From Waddliaceae bacterium (lineage in GTDB: Bacteria; Chlamydiota; Chlamydiia; Chlamydiales; GCA-2709385), in assembly GCA_002709385.1 (NCBI GenBank), contig PAQS01000005.1:39425-78216 (forward strand): a DNA stretch of 38,792 nt, written 5' to 3'. The translations under genes and the position numbers were made by a program. The notes beneath the pieces were generated by a model. That model searched no databases, was not told the origin of the DNA, and worked only from the letters and a program-made list of their open reading frames with translations. Below, one piece after another: positions 25,271 through 32,735 of the stretch. How positions within the stretch are numbered: the stretch's first letter is position 1; every line of letters starts with the position of its first letter.

Positions 25271-25711
25271 TTAACCATCATTTTCCATAATAAATATAGG
25301 ATCTTGTTCATCGTTTAATGAAACATCTATTTCAATCCCTTTGTTTTCTTGCTCAAAAATTCTAGCTAAAACCGCTGCGCCAGACATTTTATTGAGAAAT
25401 AAATCTAACTCATTAAAATCAACAGACTTATCTCCCTCTACCTTAAGAGACATTTCTATACTATGCTCTTTCCCAAAATTTGTTGTGCGTATTTTGTCTC
25501 CTAAATCTCTAGAAAAATTCCATTTGTTGTAATCAATCAACCCTTCCTCATAAAGATCTTCGAGGAGATCCCATTCAAGTTTAAGATCATCCATAAATGA
25601 AAAGTAAATTTTTGCTACTTCAGCAACCTTGCTCAAATATTCTTTTATCTCAGGCAAGTTCTTATGTTCTGCAAAATAAGCAGTTGCGTTGTCATATACT
25701 TGTTCAATCAT
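25271..25711 (-). CDS. Small protein, paralogue of its downstream neighbour
   Basis: The ATG at 25711 has GAGGG four bases upstream and starts MIEQVYDNATAYFAEHK; an open frame extends 26 codons further up, but without such a site. The 146-residue product is acidic and soluble, and aligns with the 24791 gene product over nearly its full length (shared LPEI, AE.A..YFS.MD, LEW..L..L.EEG.ID, WNFS). Thirty-three bases separate the pair, so they are likely one operon. The function is unknown. It is divergent from the 25980 gene across a very A+T-rich gap, which could mean shared regulation. Confidence 0.7.
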   Translation of the reverse strand: MIEQVYDNATAYFAEHKNLPEIKEYLSKVAEVAKIYFSFMDDLKLEWDLLEDLYEEGLIDYNKWNFSRDLGDKIRTTNFGKEHSIEMSLKVEGDKSVDFNELDLFLNKMSGAAVLARIFEQENKGIEIDVSLNDEQDPIFIMENDG

Positions 25712-25979
25712 TTTTCCCTCTATATTCGTGTAAAAGTTGAAAAACGACCTTATAACCTTACAAATCCTTAATTTCCAACACAAAACCAAAGCCTCAACTT
25801 ATCTTATTTATAATCAAGAAAATTCAAAAAAAACCCTTACCACAAAACCATCTTTATACCTCAAAAGCTCAAGAACTAAACGTTTTTATAAAATAATTGT
25901 CAAAAAAAAATTAAATTTATTTACTCATTTTTAGTTATAATATTAAATATATACCACAACAGAAGAAGAGCATTTTCTT

Positions 25980-27458
25980 ATGCCTAGAATTGAAAACACA
26001 AACGAACACAGTTCTATATATAGTTATAATCAAAACGGAAAAATAGATGATAAAATAAACAAATTAGATGTTTTAGTTAATAAAATTTCTCATCCAGATG
26101 AAAACTTTCAAGGAGTTTTTGGATCAATAAAAAAGTGGGGAACTGAAAAACTTATTAAATATCGATTCAAATCTCTTAGTAAATGTCCCCTTTCAGAAAA
26201 GCAAGAAACTAGAGTTCTAAGTTTAATAACAAAAACACAAGTAGTACTAAAATCAAAAAAGATAAACTCAATCGAATTAGTTTTAAATTTAAAATACAGT
26301 TTAAGTGAAAATTTAAAAAAGAACTCAATAGACAAAATTCATGTTCTAAAATTAGGTAAAAAAATTACTGAATCGAGCGATGCTCTTTTAGATATTTCCA
26401 ATTCAAAAACAAACCAAAAAACAGTTCAAGAATTAAACAACAGTTATCGCTATCTTATGCTGAAATCTTTATTTAGTTCTCGTGAAAACAAACAGGATAA
26501 AATAGAAAATGCTGCAATTAATGAAAATGAACTAGATCAAATAAATAATTTTTTAAATAATCCTGAGAATAAGGATCTTTCTAATAATTTCTCCAAAATA
26601 ATAGAAAAATTTATAACTCTTAAAATCATTGCAGAAAAAGAATTTGCTTCAGGATCGCTTAGCCCTGAAACGATTAAATTTATTGATAATTGTAATACAG
26701 AAGCCATAAAACTTTTATCTTCTTTTGAAGATCCTAATTTAATTATTCTATTTTCTCGTTTATTTTCTAGTATAAGAGAATCGGTATTCCCATCAGTTAT
26801 GCAGGACCCGGGTGATATGGCTATTGTTATAGGCTTTCCAAGTGATAAAAATTCTCTTTATGAAGGCGAATTAAAAGAGCACTTGGAGGCTATCGACCTC
26901 AATCTAGAGCGCTATTTAAATAATGTTTTAAGAAATAATTCACTTCTTCCTCAGTTTCATGAAGACATTGAAAATAAAGAGGATCCTCACCCTAGACATT
27001 GTCGCACATATGTTAGCTCCGAAGATGGAAGCCCTGCTAACATAAACGATTCCACTAAGTTTAACGGCAAGCCTATTACCGTAGTTGTAGAATCAAGAGT
27101 TAGAGGGATAGACTCTCTTTCAAAAACCTCATTTCAAATTAATGTTCAGGAGATTATGAAAGAGATCTATCCTGATCTAGAACTTCCTAACGAAGAACAA
27201 ACACAAAAATGCCTCTTGGGCTTAGCTGCTCTATCAGCTTTCCATTCAAACAAAACCTCTGATCCTCAAAAAATCGATGATGCTTGGGGAGACATTAATA
27301 AACCTGAATCCAAAATTAAACCCGTACTGGATTATATGGGAGTCGATACAGACAACAAAGAGATATTAGATAAGTGTCAAAAACATGCAGATCATCTTTC
27401 TAAACAATTTATAAACGCTTACGTTCAAGAACTTTGTCAATATAAGGCCGTATCGTGA
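25980..27458 (+). CDS. Unrecognised 492-residue protein, A+T-rich accessory gene
   Basis: I do not recognise this protein. It is polar, Lys/Asn/Ser-rich and largely helical, with no signal peptide or clear transmembrane helix. A more structured part lies around residues 280-400 (DPGDMAIVIGFPSDKNSLYE, then GKPITVVVESRVRGID), followed by a helical C-terminus with LGLAALSAFHSNKTSDP. Codon use is visibly more A+T rich than the housekeeping genes here. Its last codon overlaps the GTG start of the ankyrin-type gene by four bases (GTGA), so the two are translationally coupled. A TATAAT stands about 45 bases before the ATG without a convincing -35. A secreted effector is plausible from context only. 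Confidence 0.65.
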   Translation: MPRIENTNEHSSIYSYNQNGKIDDKINKLDVLVNKISHPDENFQGVFGSIKKWGTEKLIKYRFKSLSKCPLSEKQETRVLSLITKTQVVLKSKKINSIELVLNLKYSLSENLKKNSIDKIHVLKLGKKITESSDALLDISNSKTNQKTVQELNNSYRYLMLKSLFSSRENKQDKIENAAINENELDQINNFLNNPENKDLSNNFSKIIEKFITLKIIAEKEFASGSLSPETIKFIDNCNTEAIKLLSSFEDPNLIILFSRLFSSIRESVFPSVMQDPGDMAIVIGFPSDKNSLYEGELKEHLEAIDLNLERYLNNVLRNNSLLPQFHEDIENKEDPHPRHCRTYVSSEDGSPANINDSTKFNGKPITVVVESRVRGIDSLSKTSFQINVQEIMKEIYPDLELPNEEQTQKCLLGLAALSAFHSNKTSDPQKIDDAWGDINKPESKIKPVLDYMGVDTDNKEILDKCQKHADHLSKQFINAYVQELCQYKAVS

Positions 27459-27973
27459 CAAAAATCAGCATCGATCAGTTACAAAACAACGATAATTTTG
27501 AAAATCTTATCAAGGCACATAAAGGTACTTGGCATAATTGGAAGCGCACGGTAGTCGTCATTTCAACAGAAGAATCTAATCCCACAAAAAAACTCTATGA
27601 GTTTAAAGAACAAAATATTTTCACACGAATCATAAAGTTTATTTGCGGACAAGAGCTTATGAATAAAAAAGAGATCCATAAAGTTATCACACAAATTAAA
27701 TCATCACCTCTTCCAGAACACATAAACCCAAACTACACCTCATCAGAGGAAAAACAAACAAATAAAATTTTCACACCAGAACAATCTAAAAAATTTACAA
27801 TAAAGACACTGAGAGCAGTAAGAGCAAGCAAAGAAGAATTTCGCTCATGGCTTAAAGATCATCATCATAAAATTCAAGAGTACGATCTAGACGGAATAGC
27901 TCACACTATGGCTAAATATCCAAAACAAACTGTGAACTTTTCAGCGTTTTACTTGAAGAACATATTCCTTTAA
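27455..27973 (+). CDS. N-terminal part of an ankyrin-repeat protein interrupted by a frameshift
   Basis: From a GTG that overlaps the stop of the 25980 gene (GTGA), 172 codons run to a premature TAA. The first 150 residues are polar and unrecognised (WHNWKRTVVVISTEES, FTPEQSKKFTIKTLRAVRAS). The segment DLDGIAHTMAKYPK begins an ankyrin-like helix pair. After that the frame yields an implausible tail ending KNIFL, while the -1 frame continues sensibly as ELFSVLLEEHIPLNQID. The break therefore lies near the A4 run at 27922-27925. It is either a real inactivating deletion or a sequencing error; no canonical X-XXY-YYZ slippery site supports programmed frameshifting. Confidence 0.6.
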   Translation: MTKISIDQLQNNDNFENLIKAHKGTWHNWKRTVVVISTEESNPTKKLYEFKEQNIFTRIIKFICGQELMNKKEIHKVITQIKSSPLPEHINPNYTSSEEKQTNKIFTPEQSKKFTIKTLRAVRASKEEFRSWLKDHHHKIQEYDLDGIAHTMAKYPKQTVNFSAFYLKNIFL

Positions 27974-28416
27974 ATCAAATCGATAAGAGAGATGAATTTA
28001 AGAATACTCCAATATTATGGGCCGTTGCTAATGCTAATTCTCCTCATATAAACGCACTGCTTTCTCTCCAAGACCAAGGCCATGATATCGGTATCGATAT
28101 TGCCGATGAAAGTTCTCATAACTCAACACCACTTACCCTTGCTATTTCTAAAGGGAGAAGAGCTAAACACAAAGGTGATTCAATCATAGAAAAACTAATT
28201 GAACACAGTAGTAACTACGAACATGCAGATGCCAGTGGAATGACAGCAATGCACTGGGCTGCTTTACGTCATGAAGTTAAATGGATGGAAATGCTCAAAG
28301 AAAAAGGAGCCATTGTAGACGAAAAAGCACAAGAAATGTGGAATCTACCTTTAGAAGAAGCAAATGCTAGGTTCTCCTCAAGCATATACCCTTCTAAACG
28401 AAAAAAACAGACCTGA
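27916..28416 (+). pseudogene. Frameshifted 3' part of the ankyrin-repeat gene
   Basis: In the frame -1 to the preceding coding region the sequence is open from 27916 to a TGA at 28414-28416 and encodes about 160 residues with ankyrin repeats. Repeat-like units are FKNTPILWAVANANSPHINA with LLSLQDQG after it, NSTPLTLAISKGRR with IIEKLIEHSSN, and ASGMTAMHWAALRHE with MLKEKGAIVDEK. TPLTLAI and TAMHWAA are the canonical TPLH-type helix starts. There is no independent start with a ribosome binding site, so it needs the upstream gene. The C-terminus is basic (PSKRKKQT). Confidence 0.75.
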
Positions 28417-28490
28417 AATAAAATTTCCTTTCTAATCCCCAAGGTACCTGCCTCAATATTTTTACAAGCATCTCGAGAATTAGAACTCAC

Positions 28491-28679
28491 CGCGTCTTAG
28501 CTTCTTGGATTCGCCGCGTTTAATAATTTTTTTCTACGATTTTACCCTTATTTTACTTATGACTCCCACTAGCCCTCATACGATATCTCATCGCCCTATC
28601 ATGCTTCTTTTTCACCTCTAATCATGATGAATCTACAGCACATCATTTAAACGCGGCGAATCAAAGAAGCTAAGACGCG
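28491..28679. mobile_element. MITE-like inverted-repeat element, 189 bp
   Basis: The ends 28491-28523 and 28647-28679 are 33-base inverted repeats with one mismatch, starting CGCGTCTTAGCTTCTT and closing GATTCGCCGCGTTTAA. They flank a 123-base A+T-rich core that codes for nothing. No target-site duplication is evident at its borders. The shape fits a non-autonomous miniature element or a very large hairpin. Confidence 0.65.
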
Positions 28680-28693
28680 AAGAAAATCTTATT

Positions 28694-28771
28694 ACCCTCG
28701 AGCCTCTTACAAAAATACATAAAAACGTTCTTCAAATCTTGGAAATGGTATCTGCTTCACTATTTTTGCAA
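28694..28771 (-). repeat. Dispersed repeat, copy 2
   Basis: Read on the minus strand it matches the repeat at 13398-13484: TTGCAAAAATAGTGAAG identical, then GAAGAACgTTTTTATGTATT onwards nearly identical, then CTCGAGGGT. A R-L-Q-K-stop reading, like the LRR gene's C-terminus, is present, so it could be the relic of a duplicated gene end. Confidence 0.6.
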
Positions 28772-28889
28772 TCGACTAGCGAATCTGTAGCCATTTAGGG
28801 TCTAAGCTTCTACAAAAACTTGACTCTTGACGAACAGTCATTTAGGGTGTAGGACTTTTCTTTCACCATATTTTCAGAAGAAAACAGCT

Positions 28890-29918
28890 ATGAGCACAAT
28901 TCATTCGCTTGAGTATAAATTATCTGAATTAACAGAGAGCAGTTATCGCTGTATTGACTATACAAAAAAAACTCTTGCTAATCTGTTTTTTTGCCACAAA
29001 CCTTCCACTCAAGGAAGTTCTTTTTCTAAGTTTAAGCAAATTAGTAGCCCTATATCAGGCATTCCTAATGTTGGGAATAGCTGCTATCTTTCAGCAGCAC
29101 TCCAAATTCTTTTTGTCATCCCTGATATAAAAGATAATTTCTTAAATCCTCCTTTACTAAGGCGACAAAACCATTCACATACGTTCACCGAAACACAATC
29201 AGAGTATCAAAAGCGAGAAGCCTTACGCCGTAGTCTCTTGAAAATTTACAGAGAAAAACAGAGTTCGCACAAAGAAATTTCTAATCAATCTGTGAGATCT
29301 GTAAGACTTGCCGCATTTTCTGCTGGTTTCGAAGGCGGTGAAGGGCTTCATGAACAGCATGATGCTTATCTTTTTTTACAATTTTTGCTTTCAAGTTTGG
29401 ATTATCCAATCATCTCTTATGGTTCTTTCTCTGAAGAAGAAGATCATTTAGATCACTCTAAAGCATTAAAAGAACAAATCATCTCACTCGCTTGGGGAAA
29501 AGAAGAAAAGCCAAGCTCTATAGCCGAGCTTCTTAAATCTATAGAAGAAAAAAAACAAATTGCCTTAATTGGGAAAGTTGCAGCACCTATCCTTTTCATA
29601 CACTTGAAACGGTATCATTTTGAAAATAACAAGATTCACCGTCTTTCTTTGGAAATTGACCGTTCAGAAGAAATAAACATTCCTTTATTTTATCCCAAAG
29701 CTCAAACCCCTTCCAAGCATTTGAAATATCAGGCGATTGCATCTATTTGTCACTTGGGAAAATCAAGTGACTGTGGTCATTACACAGCCTATATATATGA
29801 TAAAGATGAAAAGGAAGTGTATTGTAATGATCGAAATACAACTTATACAAATATGGATGTATCGGGAATCAAAATTGCGAAAAATGGGTATCTGCACGTA
29901 TATCAACTGAAAGAATAA
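28890..29918 (+). CDS. USP-type (peptidase C19) deubiquitinase, candidate effector
   Basis: The protein has the boxes of eukaryotic ubiquitin-specific proteases in order. The Cys box is GIPNVGNSCYLSAALQIL (residues 57-74, C65). QHDAYLFLQFLLSSL (156-170) matches 'QQDA.EFL..LL'. APILFIHLKRYHF matches 'P..L...LKRF'. The His box is SDCGHYTAYIYD (H297), followed by YCNDRNTTY (D314). All three catalytic residues are present. At 342 residues from the ATG at 28890 it is a compact USP core. It would remove ubiquitin from host proteins. No signal peptide is seen, so type III secretion is inferred. The in-frame TTG at 28827 would add 21 residues encoded by repeat-rich sequence, so it is not preferred. 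The family is eukaryotic, suggesting transfer from a host. Confidence 0.88.
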   Translation: MSTIHSLEYKLSELTESSYRCIDYTKKTLANLFFCHKPSTQGSSFSKFKQISSPISGIPNVGNSCYLSAALQILFVIPDIKDNFLNPPLLRRQNHSHTFTETQSEYQKREALRRSLLKIYREKQSSHKEISNQSVRSVRLAAFSAGFEGGEGLHEQHDAYLFLQFLLSSLDYPIISYGSFSEEEDHLDHSKALKEQIISLAWGKEEKPSSIAELLKSIEEKKQIALIGKVAAPILFIHLKRYHFENNKIHRLSLEIDRSEEINIPLFYPKAQTPSKHLKYQAIASICHLGKSSDCGHYTAYIYDKDEKEVYCNDRNTTYTNMDVSGIKIAKNGYLHVYQLKE

Positions 29919-30009
29919 GGAAACACTACATTTCCTCTGCTAATGTATGCTATATATTGGGGTAATTGTAGTTACTCTAGAAAAGCACGCGGAAATCTTT
30001 TGAGGTGAT

Positions 30010-30930
30010 ATGACCTACACTAGCACTGGATATCAAGTTGGTCCTTCCTTTACCCCTGAAATTGTAAAAAAATTGATCATTTTTACTGTCGCGGTGAGTA
30101 TTGCTTCTGCTTTGTTTGATCCGATTTTTCATCGTGTTTTTACGATGATGGGACCTCAAGACTGGCTAAGTCTATCTCCTTTATGGTCACAGCGCTTGTT
30201 TCTTTGGCAACCAGCTACTTATTTTTTTGTGCACCCCAGTCAATCTGGCATTCATTTCTTCTTTCTTCTCCAATTATTTTTTAACATGTATTTGCTATGG
30301 GTTTCTGGGTCCACTTTGATACAAGAACTTGGTAAACGTTCTTTTTTACGCCTTTATTTTTTGTGCGGCCTTTTTTCCGGAGTTTGTACTCTGGCATCTA
30401 TGTATCTTTTGGGGATTTATGGACGCCTAGCAGGTTGTCATAACATTGTTTTAGGCCTGCTTTTTGTGTGGACGATGTTTTATCCTAGAAATCTCATTCA
30501 ATTTTTCTTTGCCATTACCTTAGAAGCTCGTTGGTTAATCGCCATATTCATTGGTGCTACGGTTCTTATTGATATTTCTCAGTTAGATATAATAGGGCTA
30601 ATTAGCACTTTAAGTAGTGTTGGTTTCGCCTATATTTTTTCTGTAGCAGCCTGGGATTTGCGTAGTCCTTTTCCTGTGACACATGGTATGGACCAAGCCA
30701 TTGCTTCTTTGGGCGCTTCTATTCAAGAAAAATGGAACAAAAATCGCAGCAGCTCTCCTAACTCAAGTGGTAAAATATTCGATATTCATACAGGGGCTGC
30801 CATCGATACTGAAGAATCTTTTATGAACCGTATGCTCGACAAAATTTCTTCCGAAGGAGAGGATTCTCTCAGTTGGCTAGAGCGACGCAAGATGCGAAAA
30901 ATTTCTGAGAGAAAGAAAAAAGAAGACTAG
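30010..30930 (+). CDS. Rhomboid-fold membrane protein, probable inactive pseudoprotease
   Basis: Six or so membrane segments and the rhomboid pattern are visible in the first 215 of 306 residues. WQPATYFFVHPSQSGIHFFF (66-85), then FNMYLLWVSG with LIQELGKRSFLRLYF, matches 'WQ..T..F.H....H...N...L...G..lE...G'. The catalytic GxSG motif is replaced: in GRLAGCHNIVLGLL (138-151) the Ser position appears as H144. The catalytic His region reads STLSSVGFAY (199-208) with no His. The protein is therefore likely a non-proteolytic rhomboid relative (derlin/iRhom-like behaviour). The C-terminal 85 residues are cytosolic, charged and end RRKMRKISERKKKED. GAGGTG precedes the ATG. Its stop overlaps that of the convergent 30927 gene by four bases. 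Confidence 0.75.
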   Translation: MTYTSTGYQVGPSFTPEIVKKLIIFTVAVSIASALFDPIFHRVFTMMGPQDWLSLSPLWSQRLFLWQPATYFFVHPSQSGIHFFFLLQLFFNMYLLWVSGSTLIQELGKRSFLRLYFLCGLFSGVCTLASMYLLGIYGRLAGCHNIVLGLLFVWTMFYPRNLIQFFFAITLEARWLIAIFIGATVLIDISQLDIIGLISTLSSVGFAYIFSVAAWDLRSPFPVTHGMDQAIASLGASIQEKWNKNRSSSPNSSGKIFDIHTGAAIDTEESFMNRMLDKISSEGEDSLSWLERRKMRKISERKKKED

Positions 30931-31175
30931 CAAGAAGCGTGTTCGTGATCTTTTTTTAAAGCTCTCAAGGCTGTTAATGCTGTGTGTAAACCTTCAAAAA
31001 GCCCTTCTTCATAGCGGAAAATTGGGTGTGTTTCTAATTCTGGAAAGTCACAAGGTTGTAAAACATCATCACTCGTTGCTTGAGGGACAATGCGACGGGC
31101 TATATCTAAAAGTTTTTTGCGTTGTCTTTCAATCATATCAACAAGCATTTGTTCTTGCTCTTTCCATTCACTCAC
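30927..31175 (-). CDS. Small conserved-looking hypothetical protein behind tadA
   Basis: An 82-residue soluble, helical protein (MSEWKEQEQMLVDMIERQRK at its start, FRYEEGLFEGLHTALTALRA towards its end). It begins eight bases inside the 3' end of tadA on the same strand, with GGAGAG upstream inside tadA, so the two are coupled. No family recognised. Chlamydia also has small hypothetical genes next to its tadA homologue, but I cannot confirm orthology. Confidence 0.7.
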   Translation of the reverse strand: MSEWKEQEQMLVDMIERQRKKLLDIARRIVPQATSDDVLQPCDFPELETHPIFRYEEGLFEGLHTALTALRALKKDHEHASC

Positions 31176-31674
31176 TTTTCTCTCCTTGCTTTTCCATTCG
31201 TCGCTTTTTAAAAAATTCTTTTAACAAGAATGATGACTCATCTCCTAGGATTCCGCGACGAATAGAGATCTCATGGGTAGGATGTTTTTGAGCAAAAAGA
31301 TCCACCCAACTACCATTTGCTCCATGCCGGATATCTGGCGCCCCGTAAACAAGAGTATCAATTCTTGAGAGAAGCATTGCTCCTGCACACATACTGCAAG
31401 GTTCCATTGTGCAGTATAACGTAGTTTTACTTAAACGCCAGCTATCTAATGCAGCAGATCCTGCCGTTAAACAGAGCATTTCTGCGTGTGCTGTTGCATC
31501 TTTTAGCATTTCTACTTGATTGTGTCCTCGTGCGATGATTTTATTTTCTCTTACTAGAACAGCTCCAACAGGTACTTCATTATTTTTGAATGTTTTCCAT
31601 GCTTCTTTCAAAGCTTCTAGCATGAATTTATCGTCATCATTATTGGTAATTATTTGAAATGGAAATGGGGTCAT
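31168..31674 (-). CDS. tadA: tRNA-specific adenosine deaminase
   Basis: TadA converts adenosine 34 of tRNA-Arg(ACG) to inosine, widening codon reading. The 168-residue protein has the cytidine-deaminase-fold zinc motifs ATAHAEM (H63, catalytic E65) and TMEPCSMCAGAML (C93, C96). The flanking segments EVPVGAVLV, then GHNQVEMLKDATAHAE, and YGAPDIRHGANGS are typical of TadA. A slightly extended N-terminus (TPFPFQIITNNDDDK) precedes the usual start. It is transcribed divergently from the 31826 gene. The closeness of tadA, rpsO and pnp agrees with the order in Chlamydia as I remember it. Confidence 0.93.
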   Translation of the reverse strand: MTPFPFQIITNNDDDKFMLEALKEAWKTFKNNEVPVGAVLVRENKIIARGHNQVEMLKDATAHAEMLCLTAGSAALDSWRLSKTTLYCTMEPCSMCAGAMLLSRIDTLVYGAPDIRHGANGSWVDLFAQKHPTHEISIRRGILGDESSFLLKEFFKKRRMEKQGEKSE

Positions 31675-31742
31675 TTTTCTCTAATTTTTTGGTCGAAGTA
31701 TTAGAGAATTAGTGTATCTTTCCTTTTAGTGAAAATCAACAC

Positions 31743-31789
31743 TTGCCTCTCTCTAAGAAGAATCCTATACTTACGAGCAAGTGTATAAT
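31743..31789 (+). promoter_or_regulatory. Promoter with overlapping inverted repeat before the 31826 gene
   Basis: TTGCCT (31743-31748) and TATACT (31766-31771) are 17 bases apart. The 8-base inverted repeat ACACTTGC (31739-31746) / GCAAGTGT (31777-31784) brackets them, and a TATAAT follows at 31784-31789. The bracketing repeat could be an operator or a leader hairpin. Confidence 0.4.
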
Positions 31790-31825
31790 GTTAAGGGAAA
31801 GTACCCTGTTTAGGAGTTTTCTTCT

Positions 31826-32065
31826 ATGAGTCAAGGTGAAGAACATCATTATTTTTATCACGAGCCAATTTCTAGACAGGCTCAAGCTGACTATATTCAA
31901 GAAATTGTAGCGAAGTATCAGAAAGAGCCTATAACTGATGACCTCATTAAAAAAGTTTATGACGAACTTATGATGGAGAAACATTTTGGAAGAATTACGA
32001 TTCCTTTCAAAGTCAAGAACCACGACAACGAATACATAGAAGTTTTACTTGATACTCGTGTTTAG
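31826..32065 (+). CDS. Small hypothetical protein upstream of rpsO
   Basis: A 79-residue acidic soluble protein with GGAG (tttAGGAGtttt) about ten bases before the ATG. Sequence segments are SRQAQADYIQEIVAKYQKEP and FGRITIPFKVKNHDNEYIEV. The latter reads as a beta hairpin ending in VLLDTRV. No family recognised. A longer open frame on the opposite strand of the same DNA lacks a ribosome binding site and coding character. Confidence 0.7.
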   Translation: MSQGEEHHYFYHEPISRQAQADYIQEIVAKYQKEPITDDLIKKVYDELMMEKHFGRITIPFKVKNHDNEYIEVLLDTRV

Positions 32066-32136
32066 GTTTCGACAAAGAAATAGTTAAGGCCTCGTAGTTC
32101 TATCTGCTCCTTACCCCCGCTTGTCTCTATAATATC

Positions 32137-32165
32137 TTGATCTCTTAACAAGGTTCCTCTATAAT
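32137..32165 (+). promoter_or_regulatory. rpsO promoter
   Basis: TTGATC (32137-32142) and a perfect TATAAT (32160-32165) with 17-base spacing lie about 70 bases before the rpsO start. The -10 box is centred in the palindrome CCTCTAtaaTAGAGG, which may matter for regulation. A second TATAAT occurs at 32128-32133. Confidence 0.6.
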
Positions 32166-32234
32166 AGAGGCTTGAGGTTTTAACTATTATAACTCACAGC
32201 TCAGTCGTTATACAAATACGGGAGTGTCCGTCGA

Positions 32235-32504
32235 ATGTCATTAGATAAGGGTACAAAAGAAGAAATAACAAAGAAGTTTCAGCTTCACGAGAAGGATACA
32301 GGTTCGGCTGATGTGCAGATTGCCATTTTAACCGAGCGTATTACTGAGCTCACCGAGCATCTGAAGCGATCTCCAAAGGATCACGCTTCGCGTTTAGCCC
32401 TTCTAAAATTAGTAGGTCAAAGACGCCGTCTTCTTGATTATTTGAACTCCACTGATACGAAGCGGTATCAGTCTCTGATCGCCAAGCTAAAACTGCGTAG
32501 GTAG
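32235..32504 (+). CDS. rpsO: 30S ribosomal protein S15
   Basis: S15 binds 16S rRNA early in assembly of the 30S platform. The 89-residue protein has the full family pattern: [20 protein letters not shown] (17-36), [20 protein letters not shown], then [20 protein letters not shown]. The length is exactly typical. GGGAG stands about ten bases before the ATG. It has its own promoter and an intrinsic terminator, and pnp follows 231 bases later, the arrangement found in many bacteria. Confidence 0.97.
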   Translation: MSLDKGTKEEITKKFQLHEKDTGSADVQIAILTERITELTEHLKRSPKDHASRLALLKLVGQRRRLLDYLNSTDTKRYQSLIAKLKLRR

Positions 32505-32518
32505 TTTTAGCTAAGTCA

Positions 32519-32554
32519 GGCCAAAGGGCGCGCGAGCGAGCTTTGGCCTTTTTT
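32519..32554 (+). terminator. Intrinsic terminator of rpsO
   Basis: GGCCAAAG (32519-32526) pairs with CTTTGGCC (32541-32548) with a G+C-rich loop, followed at once by six T residues. The GGC(C)AAAG...CTTTGGCC stem plus U-run is a textbook rho-independent terminator. Confidence 0.9.
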
Positions 32555-32735
32555 GTATATGGGGGAGGAAAAAACAGGTCGTAGAAATCAGAAACCACTT
32601 CTTGAGTTTGTATATTTTATATTTGAGGCGTGCTTTCTGAATTCTACATCACATTTTCTTTCCTATTTCTGAATATTTCATGATATAAAAAATCTTTTAG
32701 ATTTGCTTTTACAGATTTCTTAGGAGAAATTTAAT

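Larger units (their letters stand above)
28417..28889. other. Repeat-rich intergenic region
   Basis: The 473 bases between the ankyrin gene and the USP gene hold no credible gene. They contain the 189-bp inverted-repeat element (28491-28679) and, right next to it, the second copy of the LRR 3' repeat (28694-28771, minus). Two similar CATTTAGGGTnTA stretches lie at about 28792 and 28839. An in-frame TTG at 28827 upstream of the USP gene lies here and is unlikely to be its start. Confidence 0.7.

Noticed and set aside
27916-27973. Programmed -1 frameshifting to join the two ankyrin frames
   Set aside because: The A4 run is not a canonical X-XXY-YYZ slippery heptamer and no clear stimulatory structure was seen; a mutation or sequencing error is simpler.
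28269-28490. 73-codon minus-strand frame across the ankyrin 3' end
   Set aside because: Antisense to clear ankyrin repeats in the plus strand; no support of its own.
28491-28679. CRISPR or transposase-carrying element
   Set aside because: Only two arms in inverted orientation, no spacer-repeat periodicity, and the 123-base core has no coding capacity.
31736-32023. 95-codon open frame on the minus strand opposite the 31826 gene
   Set aside because: No ribosome binding site, composition unlike neighbouring proteins, and it covers a plus-strand gene that has a promoter and a Shine-Dalgarno.
32066-32234. Possible small RNA or riboswitch before rpsO
   Set aside because: Only promoter-like elements were recognised; no conserved RNA fold that I know.
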